Part shown: positions 38,601 through 47,527 of the stretch, in pieces
Position numbering within the stretch: position 1 is the first letter of the stretch
Layout of the letters: each line of letters opens with the position of its first letter
Notes under the pieces: generated by a model
Told to the model about the DNA's origin: nothing
Databases searched by the model: none
Seen by the model: only the letters and a program-made list of their open reading frames with translations
Assembly: GCA_030267565.1 (NCBI GenBank)
Contig: BRXU01000023.1
Span: 496,001 to 560,000 of the forward strand
DNA from: Pleodorina starrii
Lineage: Eukaryota > Chlorophyta > Chlorophyceae > Chlamydomonadales > Volvocaceae
Length of the DNA stretch: 64,000 nucleotides
Reading direction: 5' to 3'
Translations under genes and position numbers: made by a program

Positions 38601-41600
38601 GGAGTCCGTAAGCAGTTCGTTTTCGGGAAGCTTGACAGAGATCCAGTCGATCTTCAGGCTACAACGTCCGCAGGGCCGTTTGTTTCTTTCTTGCAAATTC
38701 ACTCTTCAAACTCCCCCCCCGACCACGACCTATACGGCCTATACGGCCTATACGTGGATAACCCCCCCGACCACGACCCCCGGAACTCAGAACGCCATGA
38801 CCCCCAACCCCAAGAAGGCCCTGCCTGCGACCGAGGGGGTCGCGGACGGCGCCGCCGCCGACGGCACCGCCGCCGCCGCCGCGGGGCCGGACAGCAGCGC
38901 CTGCGCCGCTGGCGCCGCCGACGGTGCCGACGGTCAGGGCGCTTGGCCAGTCATCAACTTCGACGCTCAGCTGCACCAATTGGAGGAGGCGCCGGCCACT
39001 GCCAGTGAGTGGTGGGCTGGGCTTGGGGTTGGGGTTGGGACGGGCTGTGGTTTGGGTTGGGGTTGGGGTGGGCTGTGGTCAGCCAGTGAGTGGTGGGCGG
39101 TGGTCAACCGGCCGCTCAGTGGGGCCCTTGAGCCGGGGGAGCCAGGGGACAGGGACTTGAGCCGGGGGACAGCGAAACAATACTGAAAAGGGGAGTTTGA
39201 AATGACTCGCGTTAATGGCGTTGGTAGTGGCGGTGGTGGCGGTGGGGCTCCGTGACAGATGTATCGCATGTTTCTTGCGCACCCACCCACCCACCCGCTC
39301 ATACCCCCCACGCCCTCCCACGCCCCTCCTGCACGCAGCCTCCAACACCGTCTCCACGGACTGGCCGGCCCTGCAGCCCAGCGCCGGGGCCAACACCCAG
39401 GGCGGCAAGGTGGGCCAGTGGGGGGCGTTTTATACATATAGACACACACATATATCCCTTGTACAGTTATACTCCCTGGCTGGCTGGCTGGCTGGCTGCG
39501 CGAAGCGAAGTGAAGTGAAGCGTGAAGCAACATTCCCGGGCGCACGGGGAGACATGTCCGCTAGATGGATGTGAGTGTACGTGTGTGTGCGCATCTCACA
39601 AGCTCAAGCACACGGCAAGCCCGCGTGGTGGTCGTGCGCCGCGTCGCGTCAACCCTCGCCGACATACCTCCGGCCTTTACGGCTCGGTGCGCCCCCCCCT
39701 TCCCCTTCCCCTTTCCCCTTCCCCCTTCCCCCGCTTTCCTTTCCCGGATGCATCCATCAAACGCTTTGAACCCGATCCACTTCCAACCCAGTTCCCATCC
39801 AACATTATGCCACGACACGACACGTCTGTGTGTATGTTTGTGCGTGTGTTCGTTGTCTGTGTGCCCCTGGTGCAGGTCTCGTGCGCCGCTGCGTTGGTTC
39901 GCGGCTCTGAGGCGGTGAACAGCATCGTGGGCACCGCCCGCACGCGCATCAGCGAGGACGCTGGATCCGGATCCAACATGATCCAGACCTGGATCCTGCT
40001 GGAGTTCTGCGACAAGGGCTGCCTGCAGGTCCGTGCACGCACACAGCCTCGCGAGATCCCGCGATCCCGCGATCCGATCAGTCCGCGATCCGTCCGCTGC
40101 CCAGTCCGGCCTCTCTGCTTGACCATCCGCGCGCTAACCCAGCTCTCTTGCCTCCGTCCTCACCCCCCCCCTTCCTTCCTCCCTTCCCCCCGTCTTGCAG
40201 TGCTCTTGCAACCACTTCCTCTGCCGCATTTCACCACCCACTCAACCCCCTCGCCCTCCCCCTCTCCTCCCCCTCCCTCCCTCCCTTCCTCCCCCTCCTC
40301 CCCTCCCCATCCCCCCCCTCCCACACGCGCGCAGGAGGCCATTGACCGCGGCTGGCTGCGCACCGAGCGCTCTGCTCTGCAAGGCGGTCCCAACCTGGCT
40401 GCGGTGCTGGCCACTGCCCGCGAGGTGGCCTCTGCACTGGCCTACCTGCACGCGGCCAATGTGGTGCACGGGGACCTGTCGGGATGGAACGTCATGCTGT
40501 GCTCCTCGGGGACGGCGGCGGCGGAGGGCGGCAGGGGGTTTGTGGCAAAGGTGGGTGGGGTGGGTGGGTGGGTGGGTGGGTCTGGAGTGGATGAAACCGC
40601 AGCGGACGGACGGAGGCGGCGCAAGTGAAAACCCAGGCCCTGCATTGTTGGGGGTGGGTGGGTGGGTGGGTGGGTGGGTAGGGGTGATGCGTGGGGTGGG
40701 TGGGGACTGCTGGGGGGTTGGTTGATGAAGGAGAAGCGAGGGAGCTAATGGACTGCGGAGGGTTGGGTTGGGGGTTGGGGCCCGGGGGTGGGTTTGTGGG
40801 TGGGTGGAGGTCGCGTTCCCGCCGCCGAAGTCAGCGCCCCTCCTCCCTCTCCTCTCCTCTCCGCTCCCAACCTGCCCCTCCTCCCCTCCCCTCCCCCCCT
40901 CCTTTGCCCCTCAGGTCGCCGACTTTGGTCTTAGCCGCACACTGGAGATCCGTTCCAAGATGCAGACGGCCAACTACGGCACGGTACGGCACACGGAGAT
41001 TAGAGATTCGCACGGCCAACAACGCCTGTGCCCCGCACACCTCCCTACCGCATATCACACCACATCACACCACATCACGTGTTCACGTCACATCACGCGC
41101 CGTCGCCCCCACGTCCCTCGCCCACCTCCCCACTCCACGTCCCCCATTCAGATGGCCCCACGTTCCCCTTGCCCTTCCCCTTCTGTCCCTCCTCCCTACC
41201 CTACAACCCTACAGCCGTTCCTCTTAAGTCCCCTCTCCCTCCCCTCTTCCTTCCCCCTCCTCCCCCCAACATCACCCTAAGCTCCTTTTCCGCTCCCCCT
41301 CCCCCTCCCCCTCCTCCTCTGCAGCTATCCCACATGCCGCCTGAGCTGGTGCTGCACGGCACCGTCAGCCGCGCCGTGGACGTGTACTCGTTCGGGGTGC
41401 TGCTGTGGCAGATGTACACGGGCTCACGACCCTGGGCGGGCCTCACCCACAGCCAGATCATCATGCTCATCGGCTCGGGGGTGAGTGATGGCCGATTGGT
41501 CGATCGATCGATCGATCGATCGGGGTGACTTGGAGTGACGGACCGACTGACTGACTGACTGACTGACTGGCCGGGCGATGAACGATCGAGTGATGCATAC

Positions 41601-42036
41601 CCGGATGGACGGATGGGACTGTAAGGACTGGAGGGACTGTAGGGAGGGAGGACCGGGAGGGAGGGCGCGACTGACTGGCGGATGGATGGACGGAACACGA
41701 CGGAACTCACTGACTGGCCGCCCTCCGCCCTCCGCGCTCCGCCTCGGCCCGCCTCGCCTATACGTGGGGGTTTGGTAACCCTCCTCGCCGCCTTCGCCGC
41801 CCTTGCCGCCCGCCCTGACCCCCTCCCCACGTCTCCTCCTCCGCTGCGGATTTCTCTTTATACCCCCTCCCCAGGAGGCCCGGCTGGTGTTCCCGCCCAA
41901 CACCCCCCGCTCCTACGAGGCGCTCATGCGCTCGTGCACCGACCGCGACCCCGACCAGCGGCCGCCCTTCACTGAGGTGGTCAAGAGCCTCGAGGAGATG
42001 AGCGAGGCGCTCAAGATGCAGGGCTGGCTGGACTGA
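29699..42036 (+). CDS. N-myristoylation-type GAF-PAS-TKL protein kinase
   Basis: Exons: 29699-29779, 30014-30148, 30617-30697, 30763-30855, 31287-31337, 31755-31815, 32090-32193, 32994-33097, 33544-33685, 33952-34072, 34357-34475, 35529-35662, 35960-36076, 36415-36472, 36595-36681, 37047-37169, 37453-37521, 38791-39004, 39339-39409, 39876-40028, 40335-40550, 40915-40983, 41325-41480 and 41875-42036. Total 2721 nt (906 aa). [10 protein letters not shown] fits N-myristoylation with a nearby palmitoylatable Cys, after a CACCATGG start context. Residues about 131-280 form a GAF domain ([20 protein letters not shown]). About 287-420 are PAS-like ([33 protein letters not shown]). The kinase domain, about 468-895, has [36 protein letters not shown] and [13 protein letters not shown] low-complexity insert of about 95 residues follows the early N-lobe. 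It is probably a membrane-attached sensory kinase; ligand and substrate are unknown. Exon 2 ends at a GC donor. Exon 3 is tentative: its donor is weak and it can be skipped in frame. Confidence 0.9.
31654..31720 (+). repeat. Dispersed repeat family D copy in a kinase intron
   Basis: The block CGTAATATCCCAGGTAACTT followed by CGTTGCGTTCCCTCGTCCCG matches the NUP155 intron copy at 14789-14855 over about 60 bp. It lies in intron 5 of the GAF-PAS kinase. Confidence 0.7.
32631..32970 (+). repeat. 53-bp tandem repeat, six full units plus a partial, in kinase intron 7
   Basis: Units start at 32631, 32684, 32737, 32790, 32843 and 32896, with a partial at 32949. Each contains CATGCCGCGCGGTCTCATGT and GTATAATGGAGCAAATCACT. 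Copies are almost identical, with a G-to-T change in the fourth and last units, so the array is recent. A diverged single relic of the unit lies at 37785-37820 in intron 17. Confidence 0.95.
33404..33445 (-). repeat. Repeat family A copy in kinase intron 8 (inverted)
   Basis: The plus strand reads CGCTAACGCCGTCTCCGTCT followed by TCACTGCGATATC, the reverse complement of the family A core. Confidence 0.55.
34113..34165 (+). repeat. Repeat family A copy in kinase intron 10
   Basis: GATACCGCAGCGGAGACGGA is followed by GACGGCGTTCGCGGACGGG. It is nearly identical to the copy at 34531-34582 in the next intron. Confidence 0.75.
34531..34582 (+). repeat. Repeat family A copy in kinase intron 11
   Basis: GTAAGAAATGATACCGCAGC is followed by GGAGACGGAGACGGCGTTAG and CGAACGGACC. 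This is the most complete copy of the family in the window. Confidence 0.75.
34648..34720 (-). repeat. Dispersed repeat family D copy in kinase intron 11 (inverted)
   Basis: The plus strand reads GCAACGCAGTTACCTGGAAT then ATTACCTGATGATTACC, the reverse complement of the copies at 14789 and 31654. Confidence 0.7.
36690..36722 (+). repeat. Dispersed repeat family C copy at the start of kinase intron 15
   Basis: CATCCACGTATAGTAGGCCG followed by GAGTCCGTGAACG begins eight bases after the splice donor of the exon carrying the VAVK lysine. Confidence 0.6.
37851..37900 (-). repeat. Repeat family A copy in kinase intron 17 (inverted)
   Basis: The plus strand reads CCGCTCGCTAACGCCGTCTC then CGTCTCCATC and CCTGCGGTACC, an inverted family A copy with a short internal insertion. 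Confidence 0.55.
38050..38060 (+). promoter_or_regulatory. TATA-like element of the nested gene candidate
   Basis: GCATAAATAGC lies about 65 bp upstream of the nested ATG at 38121, a plausible promoter spacing. Confidence 0.3.
38121..38595 (+). CDS. Nested small gene candidate inside kinase intron 17, hydrophobic protein
   Basis: A lower-GC segment inside the 1.27-kb intron 17 has an ATG at 38121, a 125-nt exon to 38245, a GTAAGC donor, a TTACAG acceptor, and a second exon 38286-38595 ending in TAA. Phases match (2 to 1 base), giving 144 residues. A hydrophobic stretch spans the junction ([12 protein letters not shown], then [12 protein letters not shown]), suggesting a signal anchor or membrane segment. 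A TATA-like CATAAATA lies about 65 bp upstream. Codon use is unlike the host gene, with many T- or A-ending codons such as TTA, GTT and ACT. The implied intron is only 40 bp, short for such algae. No family was recognised. It could be an inserted sequence or chance; confidence is moderate to low. Confidence 0.35.
38745..38767 (-). repeat. Dispersed repeat family C copy, inverted, near the acceptor of intron 17
   Basis: GGCCTATACGTGGATAACCC on the plus strand is the reverse complement of the family C core, preceded by a short CTATACGGC triplication at 38729-38750. Confidence 0.55.
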
Positions 42037-42991
42037 ACGGGCCGGGTCGGGTCGGGTCTGGCGCAGAGAGGCAGAGAGAGAGAGTGAGTGAGAGAGAGAG
42101 TGTGAGAGAGACACGGCCGGAAAGGGGCTGTGGGGCTGGACGGTGGAGGGGGTTGGACTGGCTCGAATGGCTCGCAGAGGCGCCGAGGCAGGCAGGGCTG
42201 GCTCCGCGGCTGGGCTACGGCTGGGCGACGGGGATACGGTAGTTGGCTGGCTGTGGGCTGTGGGCGCAGGGCGGTGTTCTGTTCCCTTTCGGGCCTTGGC
42301 GCCGGCGGCTTGACGACGCTCCGGGAAGAAAGAATAAGGGGCTGTGTTGTGCCGCCGTCTGCACAAGAAGGGTCTGGCAGATCTGGGGGGAGTCCGCGGG
42401 GCGGGGGAGCGGGGGCGCGGACGCGGGGGTGCGCTGCACGTGCACGGCCGCCAAGGACGCGTTGTGCGCGTGTGCGTGTGTGTGTGGTGTGTGCTGTGCG
42501 TGGTGTGTGCTGGGATAGGGGGATTGGCTATGGTGGTGGGAGAGCTTAGGCGAGGCACTGGATTGAAAGGGCAGGCGGCGCCCCGTCTGTCCGTCCGTTT
42601 GGTACAAGTAAACAAACCCAATTCGGAGATTGATCCGCAAACCGCGGCCGCGGCCGCCGCAGCGGCGGCGGCGGCGGTTTGTGGCATGGCTGGCGCCCGG
42701 GGGGGAGGCATCTGTGGATGGCGGCAGCAGCAACGGATGCGGCCCTCAGCTCTGAAAGAGCGGGGGCCTGTTCACGAACCCAATGAGAGGCGCGCCCTCT
42801 GCTTTCCATTTTAAGAGGTTGGACTCCTGGCTTTGTGGCTCGGTGTTTGTTGATTCGTTGATGCTGATTTATCCGGACGGACGATGTCATTCAACAACCC
42901 AAAGAGCAAAGACCCGTATCGGTGGGGTCGTGGGGGGAAGTGAGGGACGCGGCTCCGTCCTGCCACCTGCCTCCTGCTCTGTCTGTCCGCC

Positions 42992-43032
42992 AAGAGCCAC
43001 CAACACTCGTCTTTGCGGTGTTGGTGGCTCTT
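42992..43032. other. Perfect 15-bp stem-loop
   Basis: AAGAGCCACCAACAC at 42992-43006 is exactly complementary to GTGTTGGTGGCTCTT at 43018-43032, with an 11-nt loop. It lies about 950 bp after the kinase stop codon, probably in its 3' UTR. Confidence 0.8.
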
Positions 43033-43416
43033 AGCGGCGCCGTGCCGCCGGGGGCGGGACGTGGTGGGCAGATCTGGGATCGGCGGGTCCGGGTGCGCTC
43101 GACAGTAGAGTACGCGGCCTGGCCTCTCAGCGGGTCGCCCGCGGCCATCAGGGGGTGGGGTGGGGTGGGGTGGGGGGAGGTGGAGCGGGCGGCCCTTGCG
43201 GTCATGTCTCGATGCATGCAGCGCGGGGTATGAAGGTGGGGCTCGGGGATGAAGGGAGGCTGTACCGTTTGATCTCCTCCGGGCGAAGAGAGTCTCGGCG
43301 ACGCGCTGTGTTTTGGTACTGGGCCGGGCCCTGAGCCCCCCAATTGATGTTTCGTCTCTACACGCATGCCATCACGTGTTTTATGCGCCAAATATCTATA
43401 TCGCTTTTTGGTGGAT

Positions 43417-43494
43417 GGGTGGGTGGGTGGGTGGGTGGGTGGGTGGATGGGAGGGAGGGAGGGAGGGAGGGAGGGAGGGAGGGAGGGAGGGAGG
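43417..43494 (+). repeat. GGGT and GGGA microsatellites
   Basis: About seven GGGT units (43417-43446) are followed by about eleven GGGA units (43449-43494). The G-rich plus strand could fold into quadruplex structures. Confidence 0.85.
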
Positions 43495-46400
43495 CTGCCG
43501 GTGTTGAAATGCTTCGACGACAAGAGTGCGACCCGCCGATGTCGGCCCTGTGGTGGCCACCGATCGGGCCGGTCTTTGTGGAGGATTGCTGCGGTGCGGG
43601 GTGGGGTCTGGTGTCACGGTCTAGTCTCGCGCTTCCTCTCTCTCTCACCTCCTCTCTCTCTCACCCTGAAAGGGGGGGCCGGTGGCAGGTGCGTCCCCGG
43701 AATTTCGTGGAGGCTGATCAGCTCGGTGGAGGTTGGCTGCGTGCAGCATAAAATACGACCCAACAATCGCTTAGGGGGGAGAGAGCGCCCGATGGCGCCC
43801 GATGGGATGGTTATTGGTCGGGGTGGGGATGGAGCCGGGCGTAGGAGGTGGTCGGCGGGCGGCGGGTGGCACTGATAGGGGCTTCGGCGCGCCGGCTCTG
43901 TGAGGTTTTGGGCGCTGTCTGTCTGTCTGTCTTCCTGAGAAGGAGGAGGAGGAGGAGGTTGCGCAGGTTGGGAGAAAGCTATCGCGGGGACTGACTCGCT
44001 CGGGCGTTTTGGGGCACGCGCGTTTAGCGGATATGCGGGGGAAGGAGAGGAGGTGTCCGCGGCCGTCGCACCCGGGGACGCATCCCCAGAGACGGGGGTG
44101 AGACGGAACCCGCGGCGCCTGGTGCTGCTGCTGCGGCGGCTTCTGCTGCGGGGGGGCGGGGATCGCCCTGGCGTGTGGCCGGGCGTGTCGGGCGGCGGGC
44201 GTGTCGGGCGTGTGGCCGGGCGCTGTCGCGCCGCCGCTGTGTGCTGTACGGGCGGGTGGGTGGCCGGGCGGGGCGGTGGCGGATGGCGAATGGCTGATCG
44301 CTGATGCTTTTTAGGGTGTTGATGCAGGTCGGTCAGTGGGTCGACGGTCATGTCGTACGTCGGGTACGGCAGGCTTGGGCCGAGCACATCTCCCTTGCAC
44401 GCGCGCCGGGTTGGATCCCCTAGCTAGCGATGGCGATGGTGATGGCGACAGCTGCGGGGGCTGTGTATGGCGTAGTTGAGGTAGTTGGGTTGGGCGATTC
44501 TTCTATTTCCAAGCTTGGTCGCAAGGCGGCCTCTCCCGACTGGTGTTGAGCGGGCTGGGTGCGTGGTGGTGGTGGTGTGTCGACCCGCGCCGGCATCTCG
44601 TGTGCATGGATTCGGATTTGCGGTCTCCGAGGAGATGTGTGCTGCGTGCGAGGAAATCGAGTCAACACGCGGCTACACGCAGGCGCTTCCTGCTGTGTTG
44701 TACCACGGCACAATCAAGTGCAGTGCATAATGTGTGCATGTGCATGTGCCAGCCGCCGGGCGCCGTCGTCGAGCACTCGCGGGCGGGCGGGCGGGCGTCT
44801 GTGTCATACTGCTGCCTCCTGGGGGGAGGAGGAGGAGGAGGCCGCCGCTCCGCCTGTCAGTTGCCCACTTTGGCGCGCAGAGGCGCACAGGCAAGGGCAC
44901 GCGTGTGTGCGTGTGGTGGTCGTGGGTGGTAAGGGGGGCCACATCCGATGTTGCAGCCGACAGGCGCTACGTTGCATCCCTTACCCTTCCCCCCACCGCG
45001 GGGCGCTGTGGGTGCGGTGTATCCGGTGAAGTGGTTGGTGTGCCTGAGTCGTTGGTGCCCTTTGGACGGTAAATGGGGGAAACCGGCAAAGAACAAAAAG
45101 TAACGTCGTGGCGCGAGGGTGGTGAAGGTGTCAGGGGTTGTGAGAGCGGGGACGACGACACAGGCTCTGAGCTCTCTGCTGCCCCTTCTGCTCTCCCACG
45201 CCTTCGATCGATGCGCCTGCGCCTTCTGGGCGCGTTTCGCCCCGGGGCTGGCGCTTTGTGCTTTCAGCGTCCAGGCGCTGCTCGCGCGCCCAGTCCGTTT
45301 TCTTCTAGTTGTGTGTTGCCGCGCTGGTGTGCAGCGCCGCTCGGCCCTTTCGGCCATTCGCACGTGATGATGATGAGCACGCCAATCTGTGATACGTGTG
45401 TGTTTCGTAGGGGCATCTGACGACTCGCCGTCGCCGCTGCTGCTGCGTCGTATCGTTTGTAGCTCTCCGGCCGGAGGGGGGCCGGGGCCTCTGTTCCTCC
45501 GGCGGCGAGACGTCCTTCGACGCGAGATGCGGCCACAACAACAACAAAATAAAGTTAGGCGTCTGTCTGACTGCCGAGTTTGAGTGTCTTCCTAAATTCG
45601 ATTAATGGATTCTCGTATCGTAGGAACGCAGCATGACTTGGCGGGTGTATAGCAGTTCGCCTCGCTTTGCCGTTCGTGTGCTTTGCTATATCGGTAGTGT
45701 TGCGGCATTTGCAATTCTGTATAGCGGCGACGGAGTCGGCGGAGGTTCGGCCCCGGGTGCCTGGAGGAACTTCGGCGCGACGCAGATACGATGCAGCTCT
45801 CGCTTTTGCAGGTGTCGATCTGGAAGAGACGCACACACACACACTGACACGCACGCACGCACGCGGTGGCGGCGGCGCGCATATCTGGTACCCGCACTGG
45901 CTTGCGTCCGCGTGCCTGCTGTAGCGCCCGCCGCTCGTTTGGCCTGGTGGTCGTTGGGCGCGCCGTCGGGCGCTTTGGTTTGCTGCTGCCGCTGCAATTG
46001 CGTTGTTCACTGCCACATAGACGTTTGTGGGAGTCGGCGCGGTGAAGGGTCGACGGCGATGGCGGTGTTTGAGGCGGCGTGAAGCGGTCGTGGCGGCTAG
46101 CGGCCCTCGTCGCTTCGCCGTCCCCTCTCGCCGTCACCGCATCCTGTCGTGTCCTGCACCCAGTGCATGCATCGCTAAAGGATAAAGATGTGAGCTTTCC
46201 GATACCGTATATTACGCAAGAACTCCCATGCCAAACAACCATACCAGCAAGAGTTGTCTCGGTCTCGGCTTGTGTGCCTGCATCCATTCGTATGTAAAGA
46301 AGTACGCCATGCCTGCCCATTGAGCCTCTTCTGTCTCCGCCCACCTTTCCTCATCGAGGCTTGACTGGGATGTGGATGTGGGTGGGGCTACCGAACGACT

Positions 46401-47527
46401 TCCGGGCCCTGACCTTCGCAGCGCTTCGCCGCCAGGTTGGCCTCAGCACGCCGTTGGGCCGTAAGGATGGTGGGCGGGACCAGGTTACCGCAGTTCGATG
46501 CCCGTACTTGCCAAAACGGGGGCACCATAACCTGGCCTGCTGAATTTTATAGCGCTCGGGAGGGTGGATGTCTCGAGTGTCTTTTGGCCTGGTTCCGGGC
46601 CCTGTGCCCGGCAGGCAGGCAGGAGGGGGCGTGCATGTATCCTGGCTCTCGGCCTGCCTGCTCCGTGCCTCTGCCGTCGTGTTCAGTGCAGCGCCATTGC
46701 TCAAGGTGACGGTCGATGACGTACTGTAAGGGGTCATCATTCAAGGTAACAGGTAGCACGTGCCCCATCGTGCCCCATTAGCAGCCGCCCTTCTTTCGAG
46801 CAAGCTGACGGGGGCACTTTTCTCTCTCCCTGTGTGTGTGTGTGTGGTCGGCATCTGTGCGCGCGCGTTTGACACCCGCCAACCCCAGCTGACCAGCCCC
46901 CCGACGCTTCAAAACGTAGAGTGGAGGCCGGGCGGGACACGTGCCACCAATCAAGGCTTCCCACGGGCAGCAGCAGCAGCAGCCGGCACACCAGCACGCG
47001 AATCAGCGTCACGGAAAAAACCCAATGTAAACCACCACCACTACCCCTACATGCGGGCGCGCGGCGGCCATGCGGGCGCGGGGCCACGCACACCGTAAGC
47101 CGCGGACGACAATCTGGGTCACTGTCAGTGCGACGCCAGTTGCCCGCCGCCTCTCGCCCCCCCCCACACCCTCGCCTCTCCGCTTCCCCTTCGCACCCCT
47201 TCCGCCTTCTCCACCATCCCCACCCTCGCGCTGTCTTCACTCCCCCGCTGCTATCGCCGCCCCCCTTTCCCTCTCAACGTACTATGCCTGTCTGCTGTAC
47301 TACGCTGCGCTTATTCCTCCTCCTCCTCCTCCCTGCTACTACCGGTACCGGCAGCCCCCTGTCCTATCCGAACCGATCCTGTCCTGTCATGCCTGGTCCG
47401 GCACCAAGCACCGGCCCTTCTGTAGATCTGTACCCCCCCGCCCCCACACATACACAGTAACACCACGAGTGTATCACTACTCAACACCATGAAAATGGAC
47501 CACACTGTACTGGCTATATGCTGTACA

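Larger units (their letters stand above)
42037..47527. other. Convergent 5.5-kb region between kinase and palmitoyltransferase stops
   Basis: The first part is T/G-rich on the plus strand, as expected of a volvocine 3' UTR. TGTAA polyadenylation-type signals on plus occur at about 46293 and 46734, far from the kinase stop. The region also holds a 15-bp perfect hairpin (42992-43032) and GGGT/GGGA tracts (43417-43494). Many ORFs exist on both strands, but none shows exon-like codon use with sensible splice sites or a known family. I call no gene here. Confidence 0.5.

Noticed and set aside
39522..40628. Plus-strand ORF of 368 codons
   Set aside because: It reads through two introns of the GAF-PAS kinase; only 39876-40028 and 40335-40550 are coding.
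43614..44387. Minus-strand Pro/Arg-rich ORF of 257 codons
   Set aside because: It has no recognisable family, no splice support and lies in T/G-rich probable 3' UTR sequence of the opposite strand.
45592..46344. Minus-strand ORF of 250 codons and overlapping plus ORF 45633-46082
   Set aside because: Neither has volvocine codon bias or a known domain; both contain CA-repeat translation products.
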